The position numbers and the translations under genes were made by a program. This document shows positions 1 to 7,535 of a stretch of DNA of 27,284 bases, piece by piece. The notes under the pieces were generated by a model. That model was not told the DNA's origin and did not search any database. It worked only from the letters and a program-made list of their open reading frames with translations. The stretch spans positions 1-27,284 of the forward strand of contig DAOVTW010000044.1 of the NCBI GenBank assembly GCA_030632885.1. Reading direction: 5' to 3'. The stretch comes from JAIOSM01 sp023143455 (GTDB taxonomy: Bacteria; Desulfobacterota; Desulfobacteria; Desulfobacterales; Desulfobacteraceae). Positions within the stretch are counted from its first letter, which is position 1. Each line of letters starts with the position of its first letter.

Positions 1-80
1 GATCCACTTTTATCATCCTCCTCTCCTCTGATAATAGATTTGCCTTCTTAAAATCCATACTATCAGAAGTCGATTACAGG

Positions 81-131
81 TGGGTCAATTTTGGGTTGTA
101 ATTTCTTGCTTTAATGGGTCAATTTTAGGTT
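81..131. repeat. 17-base direct repeat, IS21-like element end remnant
   Basis: The 17-mer TGGGTCAATTTTGGGTT at 81-97 recurs at 115-131 with a single change (TGGGTCAATTTTAGGTT), start to start 34 bases. Multiple short direct repeats containing a GGGTCA core near the terminus are characteristic of IS21-family elements, where they serve as transposase binding sites. No istA or istB coding sequence is visible to the left within the window, so this is either the edge of an element lying outside or an orphan end. Confidence 0.4.
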
Positions 132-337
132 AGCAAAACTACACCTAAAACAGCTTTACATGATTTGTGGAGATCACAAGATATTGTAGCGATGAAGCCA
201 CAATGTATAAGTGATACGAAATAGTATGCAATTATTTAAGAGGAAGGGTTTGCTTATTTAGGGGGGTTGCAAAAGGATTTCTCCAGTGCAGGTTTGTTTG
301 CCTTGTGGTGAGTATATTGTTTGTTGTTTTGTACAAG

Positions 338-447
338 GTCTTAACGGAGCGGAACGTTAAGACAGCAAATTGTTTGAGCACATTTATGTGCGAGTTTTTG
401 CTGTTAGTGCAGCGTAGTTTAGAGTTTGTCAAAATGTTCAAACTAAC
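338..447. repeat. Three consecutive inverted repeats (hairpin cluster)
   Basis: Three inverted repeats lie end to end. The first has perfect 9-base arms GTCTTAACG (338-346) and CGTTAAGAC (355-363). The second has outer arms ACAGCAAA (362-369) and TTTGCTGT (397-404) enclosing a perfect inner pair GCACAT/ATGTGC (378-391). The third pairs GTTAGT (403-408) with ACTAAC (442-447), with an alternative AGTTTG/CAAACT pairing inside it. Adjacent repeats overlap by one or two bases. The function is unknown; a structured RNA, a small non-autonomous element or a recombination site are all possible. Confidence 0.45.
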
Positions 448-512
448 GAACGCAAGGTGAACAGACCGGAACGGGTTTTAATATTATTGGCTATGATCGT
501 TCTAATATATTT

Positions 513-547
513 TGATCCTACCCCAAAAAAGTGGAAGCTATGTTAAG
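513..547. mobile_element. IS3-family-like terminal fragment
   Basis: The segment begins TGATCC and continues TACCCCAAAAAAGTGGA. This resembles the terminal inverted repeats of many IS3-family elements, which start with TG and carry a CCCCAAAAAGTGGA-type core. No transposase frame follows and no clear matching opposite end was found nearby, so at most it is a solo end left by a deleted element. The call rests on one short motif. Confidence 0.3.
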
Positions 548-719
548 ACGTTTTTCTCAGATACCAGACCGTATGAATTGTAGAATCATATGTGGTATGA
601 AAAATTTTATCAAATTAGATTTTTAAACATAGTGAAAAACACAGAATATAGTTGAATTTTAATTCACCAATAATTTAAATAACTAGTGGCTTGGATAGGA
701 GCGTTTGAATTATTATCAA

Positions 720-3700
720 TTAATTGGAAGTTTGTCGAAACCCTATGATTCTGCCAAGTGCCAGGTCATATTCGCTCCAATCATCCAGATAGGAGCTTAA
801 GGCCTCTCTGTAATGATGGGAAGCTTTTTCATTGTTTTGATCCCCTTCGGCCCACAAGCCCAGTGCAGTGTGCAAGGTAATTAATTTTTCAGGGCTCGTC
901 CCGGCGAGTTCAATCAGGGTGTCTTCCTTTGTTTTTAAGATAAGATGTTTGATGATAAGTTGATACCAGGGATCATGGATGGTTTTTGAAAATTTGGTTA
1001 AGTAATCCAAAGATTCCTGATGCTTCCCATCAATTTTCAGGATCTCTCCTTTTAATAATCCCAGGCTCAGGCTTAAAGATGTCTCTCGACTAGGGTGTTT
1101 ATAATAGAGATCAACAAAGTCAAGTGCCTTTTGCCATTCGCTATGAATGGCATGGAAAAAGGCAATTCTTCCTATGATAACCCGATTTTCAGGTGCTAAG
1201 TCAAGAAGTTTGGAGTATACTGGAATTTTTTCTTCATGGCTAAGTTTGTTTGATTTAAACTGGTTAATCAAAGCTGTCATTGTATCTCTGAGTTCGGCAG
1301 CCTGTTTTCTGTGCTCTAGGGCTTTCTTTTTGAATGTTTTAATATCTTTTTTTTGTTTCTGTTTCTGTGTATTTTTCAGGTAGGCAGAACGTTTGGTTTG
1401 GATATTGATAAGCCTTGAAAAAGAGAGGTAATAAACCCAATCATCGACACTCGCATTTAAAATGGATTGTTTAAACATTTTTTGAGCTGTTTTCAATTCG
1501 TTTTTTTGTTCTGAAATAAGTCCTTCTATAAAGAGCCTCCAGCTTTTTTCAGCCTGATTTTCATAGTCAATAAATTTGAGATCCATTCTTTTTTTATTTT
1601 TTATTACGTTTGCAAGATATCCCAAAAATTCATCTTCCTCCTGCCAGGTCATGGTAAAAAGTTGTTTAGTAAGGTCATTTGCTGTTTCAGGAGTTTTTAT
1701 CCAGTCCATAATATAAAGCATCAATCGAGATGTGGTGTTTTCCTTTTCGAGCAATGACAGCTTTCTGAAATATTGCTTGCTTTTATTAAAATCTCTGGTA
1801 CAGAAATTCATAATTCCTGCAGCAAACAAAAGGACTGGAGCTTTGCTTGTTTTAAGCATTGTTTCAGACAGATCTGCTGCTTCTTTGAATTTATTTTCAA
1901 CAGCAAGGTTGGTAATCTGCTCAAGTTTTGAGCCTAAAGAAAAATCAAGAATCCCATCCCATTGAGGGTGACCTGTTTTAATCGATTCAATAAATCTGGC
2001 CGGTTCTGAAATTGGCAGGATGAGACCAAAATCTGACAAGTGTGTGTTGAGATTAAAAGTCGCGCTGATTTGGTCGGTTAGTACCCCGGATGCAATTCCG
2101 ATGACACGGCCATTGGCATTGATTGCAGGTCCGCCACTGTTCCCTTTATAAATAGAGGAATCCACCTGAATAATTTCTCTGGAGGTCCTTCTGACATGCC
2201 CTCTAGTAATACTCGTGTTGATATGGTCATCCTGACCTCGTTGTCCCAGCGGGAATCCTATAATTATCACAGGTGAGAGGCGCGGAATGTCATGTGACGC
2301 CGTTGTGGTTTCAAGAGGCAATGGTTTTAGCTTGGAAGGCAAGGTATCAATTTTTAAAACTGCAAAATCATTTTTATATGGAGATTTCATCATTTCGCTT
2401 GTTTTTGTAGAAGATCTAGGAACTCCGACGATTCTTAGATTGCCATCACCTCCCGTACTATAGGCGGATGAAAGATAATAAGAATCTGACAATTGGGCAT
2501 TTTTACTCAATGCCGGTAATCGGTTAAACGCTTTCTCCCCTTCAAACCATAAATACATTTTGTAATCAAATTTTACAGATTTATTTTGCATGGCATGTAG
2601 GGCATAAGCTTGGAAAAGAGAGGAATCGTTAAGCCAGGGGCATGCCACATGACGGTTTGTCAGAAGATATCCACTGCTGTCCACAAGAAAGGCAGTGCCT
2701 TCCACCCGGCTTTTGTAAACAACCTGATCTGTATCAGACAACCAGTATTCCACCATTACAAAGGCAACAGAGCTGGCATATGATTCTACAAAATTGGAAA
2801 GCATTACTTCTTTTATATTTTTATCGAAATTGATGTAAAACCATGACATACCGCTAAAGGTCACAATTCCGACTATAATTAATATTAGTGTCAGCCCCAA
2901 GTTTTTTAACCATTTTAATTCATTGAGCAGGAGGGGCTTTTTTTTATTATAAAGCGATGACTGTGGATCTGAATAGGGTATTTGGTCTAAAATACGCGAT
3001 AGTGCAGACGCCACTTTACCCATGTTTTGAGGTCGAAGATCTGGGTTGTCTGACAGCATGATTTTGATTAGAACGGCAAGTTCCGGGTCAAGACCTTCTA
3101 ATTCATCAACCTTTGAGGAAAAGTTTATTAGATTGTGGTCTGCACTTAACAGTTCAACAAATATTTTACCAAGTGACCAGATACCGCTTTTATAATCAAT
3201 GGCCCTCTGATTGATAATATCTGGGTGGCAATCCAGCAGTTTTTGTAGCATGGGGCCATGGTGGGTTGCTTTTTCGTTTAAGAACCTGGAAAGCTTATAG
3301 TTAATTTTTATATTAAGATCCTCTGCCTTTGATTTGGGGATCAGGATATCATCAAGCATCAGATAGGGCATAAAATGATCATTTTTATGTAACAGATCAA
3401 GCACAGACGCGATATTGTGAAAAAGGGTGACCATATTACGCTGGTCATTCAATAGCCCGGACATAAAGATGGAGCCCCAATCATCTGCATCTACCCATTC
3501 GCTGAGCCTGTACCAAAGCCCCTCGTGGCTTTTTTTTATGGCATAATGTTGCACAAAATGTTCTGATGGCAGTTTTTTTAGTTTTACAAGTTCTTTTTCA
3601 AGCCGCATGGCGACACGTTCATCCACACCAGAGTTTTCTGTGAATAAGCTGATACAGACAGGTTTTTTACCTCGGTCATTTATGGCTTTGCAGACAAGAG

Positions 3701-3839
3701 AGGAGTGACCTTCATGGATAATGGTCTTAATTCTGTAATCATCAATATATTTTATGCCGTCTAAGAGGTCACTTCCACAGACCGGGCATATTGAAATCTT
3801 TTGAGAGATAATCTGATCGCATGATTTGCATCGTTTCAT
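720..3839 (-). CDS. Zinc-ribbon / pseudokinase / trypsin-like protease / TPR-like membrane protein
   Basis: This 1039-residue protein has five parts. A short zinc ribbon carries C4, C7, C18 and C21. A Hanks-kinase-like domain covers about 31-285: kinase-like IWSLG (220-224) and NPDLRP (265-270) are present, but the glycine loop is degraded and no VAIK lysine, HRD or DFG motif can be found, so it is probably a pseudokinase. One membrane span lies at about 313-335. A trypsin-like domain follows (about 375-625) with an intact-looking triad: H397 in TNRHVA, D491 in NDFAVL and S568 in GNSGGPA. The tail to 1039 is helical and TPR-like. By topology the protease and tail should be extracytoplasmic and the kinase-like part cytoplasmic. 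The start ATG is preceded by a GAGAA purine run, and a plausible promoter lies about 90 bases upstream. It stands alone and divergent from the thiolase gene. A role in stress sensing or envelope proteolysis is inference. Confidence 0.85.
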   Translation of the reverse strand: MKRCKSCDQIISQKISICPVCGSDLLDGIKYIDDYRIKTIIHEGHSSLVCKAINDRGKKPVCISLFTENSGVDERVAMRLEKELVKLKKLPSEHFVQHYAIKKSHEGLWYRLSEWVDADDWGSIFMSGLLNDQRNMVTLFHNIASVLDLLHKNDHFMPYLMLDDILIPKSKAEDLNIKINYKLSRFLNEKATHHGPMLQKLLDCHPDIINQRAIDYKSGIWSLGKIFVELLSADHNLINFSSKVDELEGLDPELAVLIKIMLSDNPDLRPQNMGKVASALSRILDQIPYSDPQSSLYNKKKPLLLNELKWLKNLGLTLILIIVGIVTFSGMSWFYINFDKNIKEVMLSNFVESYASSVAFVMVEYWLSDTDQVVYKSRVEGTAFLVDSSGYLLTNRHVACPWLNDSSLFQAYALHAMQNKSVKFDYKMYLWFEGEKAFNRLPALSKNAQLSDSYYLSSAYSTGGDGNLRIVGVPRSSTKTSEMMKSPYKNDFAVLKIDTLPSKLKPLPLETTTASHDIPRLSPVIIIGFPLGQRGQDDHINTSITRGHVRRTSREIIQVDSSIYKGNSGGPAINANGRVIGIASGVLTDQISATFNLNTHLSDFGLILPISEPARFIESIKTGHPQWDGILDFSLGSKLEQITNLAVENKFKEAADLSETMLKTSKAPVLLFAAGIMNFCTRDFNKSKQYFRKLSLLEKENTTSRLMLYIMDWIKTPETANDLTKQLFTMTWQEEDEFLGYLANVIKNKKRMDLKFIDYENQAEKSWRLFIEGLISEQKNELKTAQKMFKQSILNASVDDWVYYLSFSRLINIQTKRSAYLKNTQKQKQKKDIKTFKKKALEHRKQAAELRDTMTALINQFKSNKLSHEEKIPVYSKLLDLAPENRVIIGRIAFFHAIHSEWQKALDFVDLYYKHPSRETSLSLSLGLLKGEILKIDGKHQESLDYLTKFSKTIHDPWYQLIIKHLILKTKEDTLIELAGTSPEKLITLHTALGLWAEGDQNNEKASHHYREALSSYLDDWSEYDLALGRIIGFRQTSN

Positions 3840-3928
3840 AATAGAAATTCTCTTTCGATTTTTATGTTTGCATAAAGATCTGGTTGCGAATCGTAATTAT
3901 ACATTGCAAATTTTGATATTGTAAATAC

Positions 3929-3957
3929 AGAATAAGATTTTTTAAAAAAATAGTCAA
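3929..3957 (-). promoter_or_regulatory. Sigma70-type promoter for the pseudokinase-protease gene
   Basis: Read on the minus strand, TTGACT (3952-3957) is separated by exactly 17 bases from TATTCT (3929-3934), giving a 5' leader of roughly 80-90 bases. A second possible -10, a perfect TATAAT, lies at 3896-3901 but has a poor -35 (TTACAA, 3919-3924). Either or both could be used. Confidence 0.45.
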
Positions 3958-4072
3958 GAGAAAATAACTACCTGTTTTAATATAAAATCTTGTTTTTCAT
4001 ACAATTTTTATGGTATGAAATTTATAATCAAGTATTGATTCAGATAATTTTGTAGGTATTTATTAATAATAT

Positions 4073-4094
4073 TTGATTTATTCAAATAAATCAA
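4073..4094. promoter_or_regulatory. 22-base palindrome upstream of the thiolase start, candidate operator
   Basis: A perfect inverted repeat with 10-base arms TTGATTTATT and AATAAATCAA around a central CA ends four bases before the AGGAGG ribosome binding site of the thiolase gene. The symmetry and size fit a dimeric repressor site such as those of TetR-type regulators of acyl-CoA metabolism. It lacks a T-run and is AT-rich, so it is unlikely to be a terminator. An mRNA hairpin limiting ribosome access is the alternative. Confidence 0.4.
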
Positions 4095-4111
4095 TTTAGG
4101 AGGAATTTTAG

Positions 4112-5398
4112 ATGAGAGATGTTGTTATTGTGAGCGGTGCGAGAACTCCAATAGGTTCATTTGGCGGCTCTCTGAAAAGTGTATCAGCTATTGATCTTGG
4201 AACTCTTGCCATGAGAGGTGCGTTGAAAAAAGCAGGCTTAAGACCTGTTGCAAGTGAATCCCAGAAAGGGTTGGCCCCGGATGCACTTAAGGATCAGGGA
4301 ATGCTTGATCTTGAAAAAGAAGGTTATGATTATGATGATGCAGCACAACAGATTGCTATAGATGAAGTAATTGTTGGTAATGTACTTCAGGCAGGACAAG
4401 GTCAGAACCCTGGAAGGCAGACCATGATAAGGGCAGGTCTCCCAAAAGAAACCCCGGCATTTACTCTTAATAAAGTATGTGCTTCAGGAGTTAAGGCCAT
4501 TGCTTTAGGTGCTCAGTCTATTATGACAGGAAGTGCTGATGTGGTGTTGGCAGGCGGGCAGGAAAGCATGAGTAATGCACCCATGGCTTTGACTAAAGCC
4601 AGGTGGGGACATAGAATGGAATTGACCGGTATCGGTGATGTCCATGATCTCATGGTTTTTGACGGTCTGTATGAAATCTTTTATGGATATCACATGGGAC
4701 TGACTGCTGAAAATATTGCTGATAAATATGGTATCTCAAGGGAAGATCAGGATAAGCTTGCCCTGCTAAGCCACCAAAGAGCTTTTGCGGCAGTCAATGA
4801 CGGCACTTTTGCCCAGGAGATTGTTCCTGTTTCATTTATGTCAAGAAGAAAAGAAGTAATTGTTGACAAAGATGAACGTCCTATGGAAACAAGCATGGAA
4901 AAACTTGGTAAGCTTAGGCCTGCATTTAAAAAGGATGGAAGCGTAACAGCTGGTAATGCTTCAGGTATTAATGATGCAGCAGCAGCCGTGCTTTTGATGA
5001 CTGAAGAAAAAGCTGATGATCTGAGACTTGAAAAACTTGTAAAAGTCAAAGGGTTTGCTTCAGGTGGTCTTGACCCTGCATATATGGGGTTAGGAGTTGT
5101 CCCAGCGGTAAAAAAAGTGTTACAACAGACTTCCATGACAATAGATGATATTGACCTTTTTGAGCTTAATGAAGCTTTTGCATCCCAGGCAATAGGTTGT
5201 ATGAGAGAACTTAACATTGATATTGAAAAGCCCAATGAGCTTGGAAGTGGAATATCTTTAGGTCATCCAATTGGATGCACAGGCGCAAGACAGGTTGTAA
5301 CAGCTATAAACCAGATGAAAAGAAAAGGGTATTCAACTGGACTTATTACAATGTGCATAGGTGGCGGTATGGGGATGGCAATGGTGCTTGAACGATAG
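4112..5398 (+). CDS. Acetyl-CoA acetyltransferase (thiolase) with a ~35-residue insertion
   Basis: This 428-residue thiolase-family enzyme condenses two acyl-CoA molecules or cleaves 3-ketoacyl-CoA in the cytoplasm. The N-terminal fold (VIVSGARTPIGSFGG), the nucleophile C123 in NKVCASG, the NEAFA motif, H385 in GHPIGCTGAR and the second catalytic cysteine C415 in CIGGGMG are all present, so the enzyme should be active. Typical family members are about 393 residues. The extra length is one insertion at about residues 44-78, between the first helix and the strand IDEVIVGNVLQ, and is rich in Asp, Lys and Gly. The start has a strong AGGAGG (4098-4103) eight bases ahead. The gene is monocistronic, ending in a strong terminator, with a palindrome in its leader. 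It could serve acetoacetyl-CoA formation, butyrate/PHB-type metabolism or beta-oxidation; the sequence alone does not decide. Confidence 0.93.
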   Translation: MRDVVIVSGARTPIGSFGGSLKSVSAIDLGTLAMRGALKKAGLRPVASESQKGLAPDALKDQGMLDLEKEGYDYDDAAQQIAIDEVIVGNVLQAGQGQNPGRQTMIRAGLPKETPAFTLNKVCASGVKAIALGAQSIMTGSADVVLAGGQESMSNAPMALTKARWGHRMELTGIGDVHDLMVFDGLYEIFYGYHMGLTAENIADKYGISREDQDKLALLSHQRAFAAVNDGTFAQEIVPVSFMSRRKEVIVDKDERPMETSMEKLGKLRPAFKKDGSVTAGNASGINDAAAAVLLMTEEKADDLRLEKLVKVKGFASGGLDPAYMGLGVVPAVKKVLQQTSMTIDDIDLFELNEAFASQAIGCMRELNIDIEKPNELGSGISLGHPIGCTGARQVVTAINQMKRKGYSTGLITMCIGGGMGMAMVLER

Positions 5399-5430
5399 AT
5401 TTTTAAAATAGATTAACCTGAATTTGTTTA

Positions 5431-5476
5431 AAAACAGCTGCTCGTCATATGATTTTTTAGCAGCTGTTTTTATTTT
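5431..5476 (+). terminator. Rho-independent terminator after the thiolase gene
   Basis: Perfect 12-base arms AAAACAGCTGCT (5431-5442) and AGCAGCTGTTTT (5459-5470) enclose a 16-base loop, followed by a T-rich run (TATTTT). It lies about 30 bases after the thiolase stop codon and separates it from the phosphodiesterase gene. Confidence 0.85.
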
Positions 5477-5520
5477 GAGCAAACACAATACGTTTGTTGA
5501 GAATTAAAAAGTAGAATAAA

Positions 5521-5991
5521 ATGAATAAAACAAAATATAAAATTGGCGTGATCTCTGACACCCATGGAAAGCTAAATCCCAAGATTTTAAATGTGTTTAA
5601 AGGTGTTGATCATATTATTCACGCAGGAGATGTATGTGGTTCAGATGTGCTTGAGATCCTTGAAAAATTAGCTCCTGTAACAGCTGTTAAAGGGAATATG
5701 GATTTTGGAGAACTTCGTGCAACACTGAGTGCAACAGAGTCTGTCAAGCTTGGAAAAGCATTTATTTATGTGTTGCATATTCCCCAGATGTTGGATATTG
5801 AGCCAAATGAAAAAGGCTTCAATGTTGTGATCACCGGGCATACACATATACCTTTAATTGAATCAAAAAACAACGTGCTTTATCTCAATCCTGGGAGTGC
5901 TACATTTCCTAAAAATCATAAAAGCCCTACAGCAGCATTTCTCCATGTTGATGGCAGTAAAATTAATGCTGAGATTGTCAAGTTGAAATGA
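5521..5991 (+). CDS. YfcE/MJ0936-type metallophosphoesterase
   Basis: This 156-residue protein of the calcineurin-like superfamily belongs to the small YfcE/MJ0936 phosphodiesterase group, which uses two divalent metals to hydrolyse phosphodiester model substrates; the physiological substrate is generally unknown. The metal-binding series is complete: DTHG (13-16), GDVCG (36-40), GNMD (58-61), H86 in VLHIP, GHTH (106-109) and NPGSA (123-127). Length is normal for the family, and no signal peptide or membrane segment is seen. The ATG has only a weak purine run before it. The gene follows the thiolase terminator, so it probably has its own promoter in the short gap. Confidence 0.9.
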   Translation: MNKTKYKIGVISDTHGKLNPKILNVFKGVDHIIHAGDVCGSDVLEILEKLAPVTAVKGNMDFGELRATLSATESVKLGKAFIYVLHIPQMLDIEPNEKGFNVVITGHTHIPLIESKNNVLYLNPGSATFPKNHKSPTAAFLHVDGSKINAEIVKLK

Positions 5992-6094
5992 TAAGAATTT
6001 TTCTTTACTTAAATAAATATAAATGGTAATAATAATAAGTTTTTTGGTAAGTGGTTTTAATTTTAGATAATTTATGTAACGGAGTGTTTTTATT

Positions 6095-6250
6095 ATGGAT
6101 ATTCCAAGGAAGCTGGGTGTTTTAATATATACTGCCGTGCCAGCAATAATTGGCGGTGGAATTGTTTTTCATTTTTTTCAAAGCTATACTCAGGTTATTA
6201 TTTTCGAGATTTTATTGATTCTTGCTGCCCTGGGATTAATCCGGAATTAA
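6095..6250 (+). CDS. 51-residue two-span membrane protein, unrecognised
   Basis: A short frame starts MDIPRKLGVLIYTAVPAIIG and ends ALGLIRN before TAA. It has GGAG at 6081-6084, ten bases before its ATG, and its stop codon overlaps the left arm of a terminator hairpin, so it has the signals of a real expressed gene. Two hydrophobic stretches, about residues 7-28 and 33-49, predict a small membrane hairpin. I do not recognise a family. It sits alone between the phosphodiesterase and the transporter genes. Confidence 0.6.
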   Translation: MDIPRKLGVLIYTAVPAIIGGGIVFHFFQSYTQVIIFEILLILAALGLIRN

Positions 6251-6294
6251 TCAGAGATTAGTCATAAGAATTTATTTCTGATTAGGTTTTTTTT
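6248..6294 (+). terminator. Terminator overlapping the stop codon of the 51-residue gene
   Basis: Arms TAATCAGA (6248-6255) and TCTGATTA (6277-6284) are perfectly complementary, and GG plus eight T residues follow directly. The left arm includes the TAA stop of the small membrane protein gene. Confidence 0.7.
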
Positions 6295-6416
6295 AAGATA
6301 TAGCCGCCCTAGTAAACTACTTTTTAAGTCTGGCATTTGTTTGTGGGCTCGGAGTGGCTTTTCTTGTGGTTTTATCCTTTCTTTTTAACATGCTTGTCTG
6401 ATTAAATGGTGATAAT

Positions 6417-7514
6417 TTGAGATATAATACTTCCGAGAGATCTGTTCTCATTTTTTTTCTGGTGCTTTTTTCTTTTTCAGTGTTTTTTACATGGAAATTG
6501 ATAGCACCTTTTTTCTCCATTATCATACTCGGAGGAGTTAGTGCCGGAATTACCCATGGTTTTTATAAGATATTATTAAAGAAAGTAAAACCTTCAATAG
6601 CTGCTTTTATTACATGTGTTGTTATTTTTTTTATAGTCTTTATTCCTGTTCTTTTTTTTATAGGTGTTGTCTCAAAAGAAGCCTTCGATTTGTACATTAT
6701 GGGCAAGAATGCTGTCTTTAGCAATCAACTTAAGGATTTACTTAGCGATACTCATCTTGTTGAGAGACTGAACAAACTACTTGCATATGCTGGGATCGAG
6801 CAGGAACTATCTTTTGATAACCTTGTAAATCCAATATCTGAGCTTGGAAAGACTATTGGATTTTTCTTATTTGAAAAAGCAAGATTTATAGCATCTAATC
6901 TTTTTAAGTTTATTTTTTACTTTTGTTTTATGCTTGTTGTGGTTTTTTATTTTCTATTAGACAATCAAAAGGTAATTAAATTTATAAATGACCTTTCTCC
7001 TTTGCCAGATAAGGATAATGAAAAACTTTTAAAAAAATTCATGGATATGGCCGGTGCTGTCCTTTTAGGCAATGGATTGGGTGGTCTAATTCAAGGCTTT
7101 CTCGGAGGGTGCGTTTTCATTGCACTTGGGTTGAACTCTCCATTTTTATGGGGGGTTATTATGGCTTTTCTTGCATTTTTGCCCATTGTTGGTATTGGGC
7201 TTGTCCTTGTTCCAACTGGTATTTTACTATTGCTTCAGGACCGTATTGCAGCAGGGATCTTTTTAATTATTTTTTATGGAGTTCTCTCCTGGAGTATTGA
7301 ATATGTCTTTAAACCAAAAGTGGTAGGGGATAGAGTCAGAATGCACCCGCTTATTGTTTTTTTTGCAATTATTGGCGGGCTTAAAATTTATGGTATGCTG
7401 GGGATTATTTATGGCCCTTTAATAATAACTTTATTTTTTACATTGTCTGAAATTTATTTGGCAAACTATCAGGGATTGATAGAGCCTGATAAGCTTAGTA
7501 ACAAGAAAGAATAG
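6417..7514 (+). CDS. AI-2E/PerM (UPF0118) family transporter
   Basis: This 365-residue polytopic membrane protein belongs to the family that includes TqsA (AI-2 export) and PerM-like or sodium/proton antiporter members. About eight hydrophobic spans are visible: two near the N-terminus (about 9-48), one at 61-83, one at 150-180 and a cluster from about 210 to 345. Glycine-rich GNGLGGLIQGF and the late FKPKVVGDRVRMHPLIVFFAIIGG-type region are family hallmarks. The substrate cannot be told from sequence. The likely start is a TTG at 6417 because an in-frame TGA lies at 6399-6401 and no ATG exists near the N-terminus; GGTG a few bases upstream is a weak ribosome site. It is the first gene of a close-spaced train, 21 bases before gyrA. 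Confidence 0.88.
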   Translation: MRYNTSERSVLIFFLVLFSFSVFFTWKLIAPFFSIIILGGVSAGITHGFYKILLKKVKPSIAAFITCVVIFFIVFIPVLFFIGVVSKEAFDLYIMGKNAVFSNQLKDLLSDTHLVERLNKLLAYAGIEQELSFDNLVNPISELGKTIGFFLFEKARFIASNLFKFIFYFCFMLVVVFYFLLDNQKVIKFINDLSPLPDKDNEKLLKKFMDMAGAVLLGNGLGGLIQGFLGGCVFIALGLNSPFLWGVIMAFLAFLPIVGIGLVLVPTGILLLLQDRIAAGIFLIIFYGVLSWSIEYVFKPKVVGDRVRMHPLIVFFAIIGGLKIYGMLGIIYGPLIITLFFTLSEIYLANYQGLIEPDKLSNKKE

Positions 7515-7535
7515 AGAATTGGAGTCTTATAGTTA

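Larger units (their letters stand above)
1..719. other. Gene-free accessory stretch with IS-end-like scars and hairpins
   Basis: No reading frame here looks like a real gene: the frames are short and show no family motifs or convincing ribosome binding site. The stretch instead holds a 17-base direct repeat typical of IS21-type ends (81-131), three consecutive inverted repeats (338-447) and a short segment resembling the end of an IS3-type element (513-547). Together these suggest a decayed mobile-element insertion zone downstream of the pseudokinase-protease gene. This is inference from short motifs only; no transposase remnant could be recognised. Confidence 0.5.

Noticed and set aside
232..441. 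69-codon minus-strand frame
   Set aside because: It lacks a ribosome site and family similarity and runs through the inverted-repeat cluster.
338..480. Integron attC site
   Set aside because: The hairpins were suggestive, but no pair of RYYYAAC and GTTRRRY core sites at a suitable distance could be found on either strand, and no integrase gene is present.
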